DNA of 48,899 nt from Flavobacteriales bacterium (GCA_020630395.1 JAHDBM010000014.1:10185-59083), one strand, 5' to 3'. Positions 27,347 through 36,258 are shown, numbered from the stretch's first letter. Program-made: numbers and translations. Notes: a model not told the origin generated them from the letters alone.

Positions 27347-28612
27347 TTGCAAGAGGCTTTTTTACAATATTTATGGAATTATAAATTACTTAATACTTCT
27401 GATCTATATACAACCGAAGGAGAATCATTAGAAATTATTGATTTCGGTTTATTGAATCAACATTCAGGACCAGATTTTTTTAACGGTAAAATAAAAGTTG
27501 GGAACACTACTTGGGTTGGGAATATCGAAATACATGTAAAGTCATCTGATTGGTATAGGCATAATCATCAAGAGGATAGAGCTTATGATAATGTAATCCT
27601 ACATGTTGTTTATGAAGATGATAAACCATTAATAAACAGCAATGGAGAAATAATTCCTACATTGGTGTTAAGAGCATTATTTGATGATAATTTATATCAA
27701 GATTATAACGTGTTTATTAAGCCTCAAATTCCTTGTATAGATCAGATGTCGAATATAGATTCTATTTATATTTCAGCTTTTAAAGATCAACAGTTAATTG
27801 AGAGATTACAAAGAAAATCTAAAGAAATCGAAGCTGATTTATTAAGAACTGATTATGATTGGGAACAAATATTCTATGAGCACTTATGCAAAAGTATTGG
27901 AGCAAAGGTTAATCAACTACCTTTTAAATTATTAGCAGAATATACTCCCGTGAAGCTATTATATAAAACCACTGATATAAAAGTTGTAGAGTCTATTTTA
28001 TATGGTAATGCGGGATTCCTAGAAGAACAACTAGATAATGAGTACTATATGTCATTGCAAAAAGAGTATCGTTATCAAAAACAAAAACATAATTTTAAAT
28101 CATTAAATAAGCATATATGGAAATTTGCTAAGTTAAGACCATCAAGTTTCCCTTCCGTTAGAGTAGCTCAAGTAGCAAGATTAGTTATGCAAAATCAACA
28201 TTTATTTGATTCCTTAATAAGAAAACAGCCACAAATTGAAGATATAAGAAAAATATTGAGTGTATGTGTAAGTGATGGTTTTTGGTTTACGCATTATACG
28301 TTCACGACTGAGTCTAAAGCAATAAAAAAATCACTTGGTAAACAGATAATCGATAGTATTATCATTAATACTATGGTTCCTTTTTCTTTTTTATATTTTA
28401 CACATAAAGGAAAAGATAATACGTTAAGTTGGGGTAAATATTTATTAGAAAACTTAAAAGCTGAAGATAATAATATAACTCGATTATTTGAGAAGGATAT
28501 TAAAATAGATACTGCTTATGATTCACAAGCTATAATAGAGGCTTATAATAATTATTGTTTATATAAAAAATGCTTGAGCTGTACAATAGGTGTAAAATTA
28601 TTAAAACAATAA
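27347..28612 (+). CDS. DUF2851 family protein
   Basis: 421 residues starting at a TTG two bases after rocD. The N-terminus matches DUF2851 as I know it (QYLWNYKLLNT, NQHSGPDFFNGKIKVG, GNIEIHVKSSDWYRHNHQ, YDNVILHVVYEDD). The family is widespread and almost restricted to Bacteroidota, with no established function; the conserved Glu/His/Asp-rich block near 55-95 suggests an enzyme site. The C-terminus ends KKCLSCTIGVKLLK. Its stop codon overlaps the 3' end of the convergent RNase P RNA gene. Confidence 0.9.
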   Translation: MQEAFLQYLWNYKLLNTSDLYTTEGESLEIIDFGLLNQHSGPDFFNGKIKVGNTTWVGNIEIHVKSSDWYRHNHQEDRAYDNVILHVVYEDDKPLINSNGEIIPTLVLRALFDDNLYQDYNVFIKPQIPCIDQMSNIDSIYISAFKDQQLIERLQRKSKEIEADLLRTDYDWEQIFYEHLCKSIGAKVNQLPFKLLAEYTPVKLLYKTTDIKVVESILYGNAGFLEEQLDNEYYMSLQKEYRYQKQKHNFKSLNKHIWKFAKLRPSSFPSVRVAQVARLVMQNQHLFDSLIRKQPQIEDIRKILSVCVSDGFWFTHYTFTTESKAIKKSLGKQIIDSIIINTMVPFSFLYFTHKGKDNTLSWGKYLLENLKAEDNNITRLFEKDIKIDTAYDSQAIIEAYNNYCLYKKCLSCTIGVKLLKQ

Positions 28613-28967
28613 AGTAAGACTTATAAGCCGGGTTCTGTTATACCTCAAGAAGTATTCTATCATTTATCTAGTCTTACAATCACTCGTAAGATCAATCAAC
28701 CTACCCGTCAAAATCGAGCGAGCAGCTCTCAAGCTTTGACCTATTTGGTTTTTCAACTCATAAGGTTTACCCATTTACATAGTCGCCTATGTAAATTGTG
28801 AGCTCTTACCTCACATTTTCACCCTTACCAAGTTTCCTTGGCGGTTATTTTCTGCGGCACTTTCTGTCATTTGTTTACAAATGCCTTCCCGTTAGGAAGT
28901 ATGATGCTCTATGTTGCCCGGACTTTCCTCTTCTATAAAATAGAAGCGATAGAGAAGTCTTACTTTA
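28611..28967 (-). ncRNA. rnpB: RNase P RNA (class A)
   Basis: On the minus strand the conserved 5' segment GAGGAAAGUCCGGGC (complement of 28916-28930) and the 3' segment ACAGAACCCGGCUUAUA (complement of 28622-28638) are both present. The outer P1 helix pairs AAAGTAAGACTT (28966-28955) with its complement at 28622-28611. The length of about 357 nt fits bacterial RNase P RNA, the ribozyme that trims tRNA 5' leaders. The 5' end is eight bases after the stop codon of the gene at 28975. The 3' end touches the DUF2851 stop codon. Confidence 0.96.
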
Positions 28968-28974
28968 TTAAAAA

Positions 28975-30228
28975 TTACCGATCAAAGTTATGCATTACAA
29001 TCCAGTCTGTACCGTCAGATTTAAGTCTTACTGATCTGTGTACACAACTTCCAGTAGTTGAATTCCCCCATAACCTTAACCTAACACTTGAAGTACTACA
29101 AGCTGTTATTATTCTTTCTCCAGCTGTTGTATATATAAATAAACCATTTGTTCCTAATCCATTACCGTATGGAGTTATACTTAATTCATAATACTGATTA
29201 ATACTTGCATCTGGTAAAAATAGAGTGTCAGTAATATTGCCTGCAGACGTAAATGTAATATCACCATCACTTATTAATATTTGATGAGACGAATTACCTG
29301 TTAGAACAACTCTTGTAATAGGTTTTGTTCCACCTGTTAGTAAGGTTCCTAGCTTTACAAATCTTGAGCCACCACCATCAACTATATATAAGGTGTCATT
29401 AGATAAATAAAAGTTAGTATTATATTCATTACCAACTACACTATCTGCATCATTAACTTTATCCGGTAATAAGTTTCTTAAACTATCAAGGAAAATAGTA
29501 TCCCCTAATAAAGAGTCTCTAATTATCTTGTAGGTTGTATCATTAAAATAAAGGGTGTCTTTTATAGATCCTAATAAACTATCTAGTTTAATTATCCATA
29601 AAGAATCTTTGAGAAGGGAATCAGATATTATTTTATAAACGCTATCAATAAATATGGTGTCACCCAATAAAGAATCTCTTACTATTGTGTAAGTTGTATC
29701 ATTAAAGTATAAGGTATCTTTTCTTGTGATTAATAGACTGTCTAGGGTGTTAACCCATAACGTGTCTTTTAATAAAGAGTCAGAAATATATACATATAAA
29801 CTATCTTTTAATAAATTAAATAAAGTATCTGCTTTTAGCAATATTAAACTATCAATTAAGTTAGTATCAGATGGATGTTGAATAACAACCCAGTTACCAT
29901 CTTCAATGTAGAGTGTGTCATTACTTAATGTTAACAGTTGGTCGTCAGTATACAAAGAATCTCTAACTAAGTTTACTAGAGAATCAAATGAAATTCGTTT
30001 TACTATTCCATTAGTGGTGTCAACCATTAATATATTAGATACAATATTAGTTAATCTTAATCCTTCTATTCTTAATGGATCAAGAACACCAGCAGGTTTA
30101 ACAACATGAAGGGTAGTTGAAGGTGTTGTAGTACCAATACCTACATTTTGTGCATTTGCATTAAAAAAATGTATAGACAAGAAAAAAAGAGCCAAAAGGC
30201 TCTTTTTAAATATTATAGATGATTTCAT
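28975..30228 (-). CDS. Secreted tail-fibre-like protein with duplicated DSLL repeat
   Basis: 417 residues from the ATG at 30226-30228 (an upstream in-frame start would put 13 polar residues before the signal peptide). A signal peptide ending NANAQ is followed by NVGIGTTTPSTTLHVV, the opening seen on many Bacteroidota tail-fibre-like surface proteins. The middle is a Leu/Ile/Asp/Ser/Thr repeat (DSLL-DTLW, DTLYFNDTTY, DSLLGDTIF) with a 53-residue unit present twice. The C-terminal domain has many short beta strands. No T9SS sorting domain or S74 peptidase is seen. The start lies one base after the upstream gene's stop, and an intrinsic terminator is embedded in codons 8-16. Confidence 0.85.
   Translation of the reverse strand: MKSSIIFKKSLLALFFLSIHFFNANAQNVGIGTTTPSTTLHVVKPAGVLDPLRIEGLRLTNIVSNILMVDTTNGIVKRISFDSLVNLVRDSLYTDDQLLTLSNDTLYIEDGNWVVIQHPSDTNLIDSLILLKADTLFNLLKDSLYVYISDSLLKDTLWVNTLDSLLITRKDTLYFNDTTYTIVRDSLLGDTIFIDSVYKIISDSLLKDSLWIIKLDSLLGSIKDTLYFNDTTYKIIRDSLLGDTIFLDSLRNLLPDKVNDADSVVGNEYNTNFYLSNDTLYIVDGGGSRFVKLGTLLTGGTKPITRVVLTGNSSHQILISDGDITFTSAGNITDTLFLPDASINQYYELSITPYGNGLGTNGLFIYTTAGERIITACSTSSVRLRLWGNSTTGSCVHRSVRLKSDGTDWIVMHNFDR
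28983..28990 (-). promoter_or_regulatory. rnpB: Candidate rnpB -7 element (TAACTTTG) inside the upstream gene
   Basis: On the minus strand TAACTTTG matches TAnnTTTG exactly and lies 16 bases before the mature rnpB 5' end. It falls within the last codons of the DSLL-repeat gene. No clear TTG box is visible 19 bases upstream. Confidence 0.5.
29467..29784 (-). repeat. Tandem 159-bp (53-residue) coding duplication
   Basis: Unit 1 (29626-29784) and unit 2 (29467-29625) encode SDSLLKD-LW...DTLYFNDTTY-I-RDSLLGDTIF-DS with only about a dozen differences in 53 residues. They have diverged more at DNA level than at protein level. Confidence 0.85.
30182..30207 (-). terminator. Intrinsic terminator inside the 5' coding region of the next gene
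   Basis: On the minus strand AAAAAGAGCC (30207-30198), loop TTTT, GGCTCTTTTT (30193-30184) form a perfect 10-bp stem ending in seven T. It lies 23 bases after the stop of the 30230-31492 gene but within codons 8-16 of the gene starting at 30228. Confidence 0.8.
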
Positions 30229-30229
30229 T

Positions 30230-31492
30230 TTATTTGTGAATTTGAACATAACCAACATAAGGCTCAATTAATTCAACACCTAAATCTAATACATAAAAAT
30301 AAGTGCCAGAGGGAAGAGTCTCATTTCCTTCTCCATCAAATATAAGATTAATTCCTTTACTTACATTTGCATTTCCATTCCAATCATTTAAATAGCCTTC
30401 CTTTTCATAAACAAGATTACCATACCTGTTAAATACTTGTAATTTATTATTTGGATAATATTCTATGTTATCGATAACAAATATGTCATTCATGTCATCT
30501 CCGTTAGGTGTTATTAATTGAGGTATTTCAATAAGTTTAGAAACAGTATTTAATGCAAAAGCATCATGAGTAAAGTCTCCAACTGATCTTGTTGAGACTC
30601 TATCAGGACTACCAACACTTGAAGCACCTGAAATATTTATGTTAGTGAAATTTGCATTTTCCCATTGATTTGAGTTGTCTTGCCATTGAGCCATACCATC
30701 AAATGTTCCATCAGTACCAAAGTAAAATACATCAACACTAGCAATATCATTACCAGTTAATCTAACAATATTATGGTAAAATTGGTCATTCAATTGATCT
30801 ATGGATGCATCCTTAATTGCTCTGTCAAATGGTCCAACTGCTCCAGTGGCACTAGTACCGTTATCAAATGAAGGGTCATTAGATGATACTCTAACAGCAT
30901 AAGAATTATTAGTAGAAGAAGCAGGTGTTATGTCAACAGCACGATAAATGTTTGTTAGTGTAGAAGACCCTACAGGGTAGGTGTATGTTCCAGTTGAGTT
31001 AGTTTCTCTTGATAAATAACCACCTAACGTGTTACTAGCCACAAAGCCATTATTCCAAGCAATAGCAGTTGTAGCAGGGTTTGTGACAAACATAGTGTTA
31101 ACTTGAGTTTGAAGTTCAGCATCAATTAAGTCTAATTCATTTTCAGTCTCTGCGTCAATGTTCATAGTTTTGGTTACAGCACCTCCATTTAATTCTAAAT
31201 TGTAAAAACGAGTTAAATCAGAACCATCTATTAATTGTGCGCCACCATTCATGATAACTGTTCCAGGAGAAGAATTGATTAATGCAGTATTTCCACCATT
31301 ATTAATCCAATCACCTTCTAAATAAATATCACCTGAATTATCAATTTGACCACCAGGCTCATTAAGAACATAATCCTCTGAGTAAACTATTGCTCCAGGC
31401 TGAACAAATATCATACTGTTATCGTTCGTAATCTGTGCTTTGGAAGCAAAGCTTAATCCAAATGCTAGAGATATAATTAGCGTTTTTTTCAT
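30230..31492 (-). CDS. T9SS type B secreted surface protein
   Basis: 420 residues. A signal peptide (LIISLAFGLSFASKAQ) is followed by a beta-helix-like region rich in Asn/Gly (GGQIDNSGDIYLEGDWINNGGN), a middle beta domain with a TYPVG motif, and a type B sorting domain over the last 85 residues (LITPNGDDMNDIF, FNRYGNLVYEKEGYLNDWNG, LPSGTYFYVLD). It is exported by T9SS and probably surface attached. It is the upstream member of a two-gene minus-strand unit, separated by one base from the DSLL-repeat gene. A perfect 7-1-7 palindrome (31500-31514) lies just before its ATG. Confidence 0.9.
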   Translation of the reverse strand: MKKTLIISLAFGLSFASKAQITNDNSMIFVQPGAIVYSEDYVLNEPGGQIDNSGDIYLEGDWINNGGNTALINSSPGTVIMNGGAQLIDGSDLTRFYNLELNGGAVTKTMNIDAETENELDLIDAELQTQVNTMFVTNPATTAIAWNNGFVASNTLGGYLSRETNSTGTYTYPVGSSTLTNIYRAVDITPASSTNNSYAVRVSSNDPSFDNGTSATGAVGPFDRAIKDASIDQLNDQFYHNIVRLTGNDIASVDVFYFGTDGTFDGMAQWQDNSNQWENANFTNINISGASSVGSPDRVSTRSVGDFTHDAFALNTVSKLIEIPQLITPNGDDMNDIFVIDNIEYYPNNKLQVFNRYGNLVYEKEGYLNDWNGNANVSKGINLIFDGEGNETLPSGTYFYVLDLGVELIEPYVGYVQIHK

Positions 31493-31499
31493 AATAAGT

Positions 31500-31514
31500 T
31501 GATATTAAATATCA
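31500..31514 (-). repeat. Perfect short palindrome upstream of the type B surface gene
   Basis: tgatatt-a-aatatca, seven-base arms, eight bases from the ATG on the minus strand. It could be an operator half-site pair or chance in AT-rich DNA. Confidence 0.35.
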
Positions 31515-31601
31515 TCAATAATAAATATATTTAAAATAGTAGTGCTAAACAAATAAGAACTTCTGTTTTTTTTAACAAAATTAAATAGAAGTTAAAATAC
31601 T

Positions 31602-31609
31602 TACATTTG
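31602..31609 (+). promoter_or_regulatory. Candidate -7 element of murQ (TACATTTG)
   Basis: An exact TAnnTTTG match, the same octamer as the rpsU -7 box, lies 31 bases before the chosen murQ ATG. No TTG occurs at the right spacing. Confidence 0.45.
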
Positions 31610-31640
31610 TTAGGTTTTTAATTAAAAGAACACTGTGAAT

Positions 31641-32447
31641 ATGCGAGCTACCGAAAAGGAATCATTATACAACAACCTAGATAAAATGTCTACTCAAGAA
31701 TTATTAATAAATATTAATAAAGAAGATCAAAAAGTTGCATTTGCAGTGGAGAGGGTAATAGATTCTATTCAATCATTGGTTGACGACATTGTAGTTAGAA
31801 TGAACAATGGAGGAAGACTATTTTATGTAGGAGCCGGAACGAGTGGGAGATTAGGAGTAGTGGATGCTTCAGAATGTCCGCCTACTTTTGGCGTTTCTCA
31901 TGACATGATAATAGGACTTATGGCAGGAGGTGATGGAGCAATGAGAAAAGCAGTTGAATTTGCTGAGGATGATACAAATGAAGGATGGAAAGATTTATTA
32001 GCTTGTCATATTGATAAAAATGATGTGGTTATTGGTATAGCAGCATCTGGAACTACACCTTATGTTATTGGAGCTTTAGAAAAGTGTAAGAAAGAAAATA
32101 TATTAACAGGGTCTATTACATGTAACCCAGGGAGCCCACTATCTACAATACCTAATCATCCCATTGTTGTTGAAGTAGGTCCCGAATTTATTACTGGCAG
32201 TACAAGGATGAAAAGCGGAACAGCTCAAAAATTAGTATTAAACATGATATCAACATCTGTAATGATAAAGCTTGGAAGAGTTAAAGGTAATCGCATGGTT
32301 GATATGCAATTGACTAATGATAAGCTAGTAGACAGAGGCATAAGAATGGTGGTTAAGGAACTCGAAATTGATTATAAAATAGCTAAAGAACTATTACTTA
32401 AAGCTGGAAGTGTAAGGGCTGCAATCGAGGAATACCAAAAGAGCTAA
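31641..32447 (+). CDS. murQ: N-acetylmuramic acid 6-phosphate etherase
   Basis: 268 residues from ATG 31641 (a GTG two codons upstream is possible). It cleaves the lactyl ether of MurNAc-6-P to GlcNAc-6-P in peptidoglycan recycling. The SIS fold shows FYVGAGTSGRLGVVDASECPPTFG, which includes the catalytic Glu, the second sugar-phosphate loop GIAASGTTPYV, and EFITGSTRMKSGTAQK. It is somewhat shorter than the roughly 300-residue enzymes, with a reduced C-terminal helical tail. No recycling partner gene lies nearby. It overlaps the convergent EamA gene by four bases. Confidence 0.95.
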   Translation: MRATEKESLYNNLDKMSTQELLININKEDQKVAFAVERVIDSIQSLVDDIVVRMNNGGRLFYVGAGTSGRLGVVDASECPPTFGVSHDMIIGLMAGGDGAMRKAVEFAEDDTNEGWKDLLACHIDKNDVVIGIAASGTTPYVIGALEKCKKENILTGSITCNPGSPLSTIPNHPIVVEVGPEFITGSTRMKSGTAQKLVLNMISTSVMIKLGRVKGNRMVDMQLTNDKLVDRGIRMVVKELEIDYKIAKELLLKAGSVRAAIEEYQKS

Positions 32448-33331
32448 CTTTTTTCTTTTTTAACCAAATAAATCCCACCTATAATCAAGAATATAAATAG
32501 GGTAGACCAACCAATTGCTTCATTAAAATACCACCCCCATAAAATCGCAACAAAAGGTATTAAATAAGTTACAGAAGAAGCAAATACAGCTCCAGAAGCT
32601 TTTATTAAATTATTAAATAAAATTAAGGCAAGTGCAGTGCCAACAACTGCTAAAATGGTAGTGTAAAGCAAAGGGTAATGGTTTGATTCTTGAAATATTT
32701 CAGAAATATTTCCTTCCCATAATAAAGTAGCAAAACTTCCAGGAATCATAGTAAATAATGACAAAGCAGTTATTTGCATTGAAGAAATACCATTAAGTTT
32801 TTCTTTTATAATGTTAAGACTTAATGCATAACACATTGTAGCAGCTATAATTAGTGCTGTTCCAAAATAGGAAAAGCCATTTAAATCATTGTCTTTAAAC
32901 ATAATTAGCAATAAAGAACCTACGAAACCAATACCAACTCCAATAATACCCTGTTTTGAAATACTGTTTCGAAAAATAAATACAGATACCAATAAAGAAA
33001 ATATAGGAACAAGAGAATTCAGCATTCCTGTAAAAGAACTACTTAAGTATTGCTCAGCATGAGGGAAAAGAAAGGCGGGCAATAAATTACCTAACAATCC
33101 TACTAAAATTAAGTAAATCCAGTATTTAGAAAATAGTAAACGAAAGTGCTTTATCGTGATTGGAAGTACAGCAATAGCAGCAATTAAAATTCGAAGAGCT
33201 CCAACTTGATTGGCTGATAATAATGGTTGCTTATCTGTAGTAAACATGGCTTTCTCCATTAATATAAAGGAGCTTCCCCAAATAAAGGCTAAAAGAATTA
33301 GCAATAACCAACTAGCTGTCTTTTTATTCAT
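32444..33331 (-). CDS. EamA/DMT-family transporter
   Basis: 295 residues with about ten membrane helices in two EamA halves. The first half has the family pattern LLAFIWGSSFILMEKA and NQVGALRILIAA, the second FASSVTYLIPFVAILWGW. A positively charged C-terminus (VKKEKS) faces the cytoplasm. DMT carriers export amino acids or metabolites; the substrate cannot be predicted. It is a single gene on the minus strand whose stop overlaps the murQ stop. Confidence 0.92.
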   Translation of the reverse strand: MNKKTASWLLLILLAFIWGSSFILMEKAMFTTDKQPLLSANQVGALRILIAAIAVLPITIKHFRLLFSKYWIYLILVGLLGNLLPAFLFPHAEQYLSSSFTGMLNSLVPIFSLLVSVFIFRNSISKQGIIGVGIGFVGSLLLIMFKDNDLNGFSYFGTALIIAATMCYALSLNIIKEKLNGISSMQITALSLFTMIPGSFATLLWEGNISEIFQESNHYPLLYTTILAVVGTALALILFNNLIKASGAVFASSVTYLIPFVAILWGWYFNEAIGWSTLFIFLIIGGIYLVKKEKS

Positions 33332-33383
33332 TTAGTACTAACTAAATATTAATGATTTGTATGTACTTCTAAGTTGCTCTTTC

Positions 33384-33410
33384 TGTCATGCTGAGCGAAG
33401 TCGAAGCATA
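33384..33410. repeat. REP-like hairpin, copy 1
   Basis: TGTC followed by arms atgct/agcat around the core gagcgaagtcga. The core matches copy 2 at 39026-39052 except one base, while the arms differ but remain complementary. It lies between the DUF4293 and EamA genes. A third copy of the arm (tatgct at 33418-33423) allows an alternative pairing. Confidence 0.7.
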
Positions 33411-33445
33411 GTTTATGTATGCTATTTTAGCTTTTACAGCCTAGG

Positions 33446-33901
33446 TTACCTTAATCTATCCAAGGAGTTAATCAATTTTTCATCTTGCTTAATTCCTCTA
33501 TTGGCCATGAAATTAAATACAAGAGCAGCCAATGGTAAAAACATTCCGACACCATAGCTTACTGACTTAGCACCTTCTCCTAATACTTTGCCAATAGTAC
33601 CAAAATCAAGAAATATGAGTACAATTACTCCTAGAATTAATAAATAATTTATTTTGTTTAGCGTTAACTGCAGCTTTCTCTTCTTATAAAGTACGATAGA
33701 GATAAGCGATAATATTAGTATTCCAATAAGAATAAAATATAAGGGGATATTAAGTATTTGTTTTCCGTTTAACATAAAACCAGATACGGTATAATTTACT
33801 GATGCATCATTAACAGTATACGAACTAAAAGGAAATATAAATGTTAGTCCAATACATATTATTAGCAAGGATAAATAGATGGTTTGAATTCTTTGAATCA
33901 T
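33446..33901 (-). CDS. DUF4293 family membrane protein
   Basis: 151 residues with four predicted helices at about 7-25, 48-68, 80-98 and 113-133. The start MIQRIQTIYLSLL is typical of DUF4293, a small Bacteroidota integral membrane family of unknown function that is often found beside rho, as here (divergent, 160 bases apart). A charged C-terminal tail (KQDEKLINSLDRLR) follows the last helix. Confidence 0.85.
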   Translation of the reverse strand: MIQRIQTIYLSLLIICIGLTFIFPFSSYTVNDASVNYTVSGFMLNGKQILNIPLYFILIGILILSLISIVLYKKRKLQLTLNKINYLLILGVIVLIFLDFGTIGKVLGEGAKSVSYGVGMFLPLAALVFNFMANRGIKQDEKLINSLDRLR

Positions 33902-34061
33902 TTAATTTTAATTTGAAATCGAAATTATAAAAAATATTTGTATCATTGTCGTGTCTTGTATCAAGATATTACCAAATCAAGCAAAGATTTATTTTAAACA
34001 TCCATCATTTTGGCAGTCGTCAAATAATATCAATCAAAAAGTTTACATTTTATAACAGTAT

Positions 34062-35705
34062 ATGTACGATATTTTATCACTTAACGAAAAGAAGTTAACA
34101 GAGCTTAAAGAAATTGCAAAAGGGCTCAAATTAAAAGGAATTAATCAACTAAAAAAACAAGATCTTGTTTACAAGATTTTAGATGAACAAGCGGTTAATC
34201 CACCAGCTAAAGAAGAAGCAAAAGATAAACCAGTTACTAAGAGGCCTAGAACAAGAACAAAGGCTAAGCCAGCTGCTAAAAAGGAAGATTCTAATAAAAC
34301 ATTATTTGATGATTCTACTAAAAAAGAGGAAGAAAAAGCAGAAGAAAAGAAAGAAGATAAAAAGCCTCAACATAAAAATCAGCAGCAAAAAAGAGAAAAA
34401 CGTCCTCATCCCAAAAGGGATAATAAACCTAAAGGAGATGATAAAAAAGCTGCTGAAACTAACGTTAATGTGGAAGGTGATAAAAGAGAAAACGAGAAGA
34501 AGGAACATAAACATAATAACCCTAAGCATAAAAATCATAAGCACAATAAGCCTAAAGCTAAACCAGGAGAGGAACATGGTTATAATTTTGATGGGTTAAT
34601 ACACATGGAAGGTGTATTGGAAATTATGTCGGATGGATATGGTTTTTTAAGATCATCAGATTATAATTATTTAAACTCTCCAGATGATGTTTATGTGTCT
34701 CAATCCCAAATTAAATTATTTGGATTAAAGACAGGAGATACCGTTAGAGGAACTGTTCGTCCACCAAGAGAAGGGGAGAAGTACTTTCCACTACTTAAAA
34801 TTGATAAAATAAATGGTCGTGAACCATCTTACATTAGAGATAGAATACCATTTGAGCATTTAACACCTTTATTTCCAGATGAGAAATTAAAAATAACTGG
34901 TCATAGTAAGCAAACTATGTCTACAAGGGTAATGGATTTATTTGCTCCAATAGGAAAGGGGCAAAGAGGTATGATTGTTGCCCAACCAAAAACAGGTAAA
35001 ACGGTTTTACTTAAAGATATTGCGAATGCAATTGCCGAAAATCATCCTGAAGTTTACTTGATTATTTTATTAATTGATGAGAGACCAGAGGAGGTAACCG
35101 ATATGGCTCGTAATGTAAATGCTGAGGTTGTTTCTTCTACCTTTGATGAACCAGCTGACAGACATGTTAAAGTAGCTAATATTGTGTTAGAAAAAGCGAA
35201 AAGAATGGTAGAATGTGGGCATGATGTTTGTATTTTACTGGATTCTATTACGCGTTTAGCAAGAGCATACAATACGGTTTCTCCTGCATCTGGGAAAGTA
35301 TTATCAGGTGGTGTAGATGCTAATGCATTACACAAACCAAAACGATTTTTTGGTGCTGCTCGTAAAATAGAGAATGGGGGATCATTATCGATTATAGCAA
35401 CTGCATTAACTGATACTGGCTCTAAAATGGATGAAGTAATCTTTGAAGAATTTAAAGGTACCGGTAACATGGAGCTTCAATTAGATAGAAGAATTGCGAA
35501 TAGAAGAATTTACCCAGCTATTGATATTTTAGCTTCTGGAACAAGAAGAGAAGACTTATTAATGAGTAAAGAAGAATTACAAAGAATTTGGATCATGCGT
35601 AAATATCTGGCCGATATGAACCCTGTTGAAGCAATGGAATTCTTGAAAGATCGTATGCAAGGAACAAAATCTAACGAAGAGTTCTTGGCAGGAATGAACA
35701 GCTAA
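34062..35705 (+). CDS. rho: Transcription termination factor Rho with basic low-complexity insert
   Basis: 547 residues against about 420 for E. coli Rho. Residues 1-42 form the Rho N domain ([25 protein letters not shown]). About 45-175 is a Lys/Glu/Asn/His-rich disordered insert. About 177-255 is the RNA-binding cold-shock fold ([16 protein letters not shown]). The RecA-type ATPase follows with Walker A AQPKTGKT (307-314), [30 protein letters not shown] (Walker B), the SGKVLSGG Q-loop and the R-loop [10 protein letters not shown]. It acts as a hexameric RNA helicase ending untranslated transcripts. The DUF4199-like gene follows after four bases. Confidence 0.97.
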   Translation: MYDILSLNEKKLTELKEIAKGLKLKGINQLKKQDLVYKILDEQAVNPPAKEEAKDKPVTKRPRTRTKAKPAAKKEDSNKTLFDDSTKKEEEKAEEKKEDKKPQHKNQQQKREKRPHPKRDNKPKGDDKKAAETNVNVEGDKRENEKKEHKHNNPKHKNHKHNKPKAKPGEEHGYNFDGLIHMEGVLEIMSDGYGFLRSSDYNYLNSPDDVYVSQSQIKLFGLKTGDTVRGTVRPPREGEKYFPLLKIDKINGREPSYIRDRIPFEHLTPLFPDEKLKITGHSKQTMSTRVMDLFAPIGKGQRGMIVAQPKTGKTVLLKDIANAIAENHPEVYLIILLIDERPEEVTDMARNVNAEVVSSTFDEPADRHVKVANIVLEKAKRMVECGHDVCILLDSITRLARAYNTVSPASGKVLSGGVDANALHKPKRFFGAARKIENGGSLSIIATALTDTGSKMDEVIFEEFKGTGNMELQLDRRIANRRIYPAIDILASGTRREDLLMSKEELQRIWIMRKYLADMNPVEAMEFLKDRMQGTKSNEEFLAGMNS

Positions 35706-35709
35706 TTGT

Positions 35710-36258
35710 ATGGGTAAGAATAATCAAGTCCCAATTCCGATTTTTTTTGCAGTAATCTGGATTTTATTTAGAGTTTTACTGTATAATTTTAATATTCCTA
35801 GTGAGGAAAAGATAGGAGTTTTCGGTAACATATTAGCTATTTTATTAGTTTGTTTAGGTTCATTAAATAGAAAAGTAGCTTCTGAAAAAAAGCTTGAGCG
35901 TTATGCTGTTAATTTTAAATTCTGCCTTAGAAATGCAGGGATATATATAATATTAACAACCATATATATATTCATTCACTACAAATATGTTAATCCATCA
36001 TATCTTAAGAATAAGGAAACAACAAGAATAGAGCAGGAGTTAGCAAAGGATTGGGATACAATTAAAGCAAATACTCCTACGTTAAAAAATATGGATATTA
36101 CGAAAGAAGAGTATGAAGAAAGAGTTAGAGGGGCAGCTAAATCCTTAAGTTCATTGTCGCTTAATGTAAGTTTATACTTCTTGCTATTGTTCTTTATGTC
36201 ACTTTTGTTTTCAATACTTGTTCCTATCTTTTATAAGAAGATCGTGTTGAGAATGTAG
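35710..36258 (+). CDS. DUF4199-like four-helix membrane protein
   Basis: 182 residues with four hydrophobic segments at about 8-25, 35-50, 74-92 and 152-176, and a soluble helical loop between helices 3 and 4 (EQELAKDWDTIKANTPTL...ITKEEYEERVRG). The layout resembles DUF4199 proteins of Bacteroidota, whose function is unknown; the family assignment is tentative. It starts four bases after rho and ends in a clear terminator, so it is probably co-transcribed with rho. Confidence 0.75.
   Translation: MGKNNQVPIPIFFAVIWILFRVLLYNFNIPSEEKIGVFGNILAILLVCLGSLNRKVASEKKLERYAVNFKFCLRNAGIYIILTTIYIFIHYKYVNPSYLKNKETTRIEQELAKDWDTIKANTPTLKNMDITKEEYEERVRGAAKSLSSLSLNVSLYFLLLFFMSLLFSILVPIFYKKIVLRM

Noticed and set aside
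28838-29191. A 117-codon plus-strand open frame
   Set aside because: It lies across the RNase P RNA gene and the end of the minus-strand surface-protein gene and resembles no protein; it is a by-product of the conserved RNA sequence.
31558-31593. A 7-bp inverted repeat (aacttct/agaagtt) upstream of murQ as operator
   Set aside because: Arms are short, the loop is long and AT-rich, and nothing else supports it.
31641-33331. A dedicated peptidoglycan-recycling operon with murQ and the transporter
   Set aside because: The EamA gene is on the opposite strand, converges on murQ and belongs to a broad metabolite-exporter family.
33357-33557. A 66-codon frame between EamA and DUF4293
   Set aside because: It crosses the REP-like hairpin and runs into the antisense of DUF4293; its composition is not protein-like.
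34183-34599. A Lys/Ile/Leu-rich 138-codon frame and its antisense partner
   Set aside because: Both are alternative readings of the low-complexity insert of rho.
35054-35470. An antisense 138-codon frame
   Set aside because: It is a shadow of the highly conserved Rho ATPase core on the other strand.
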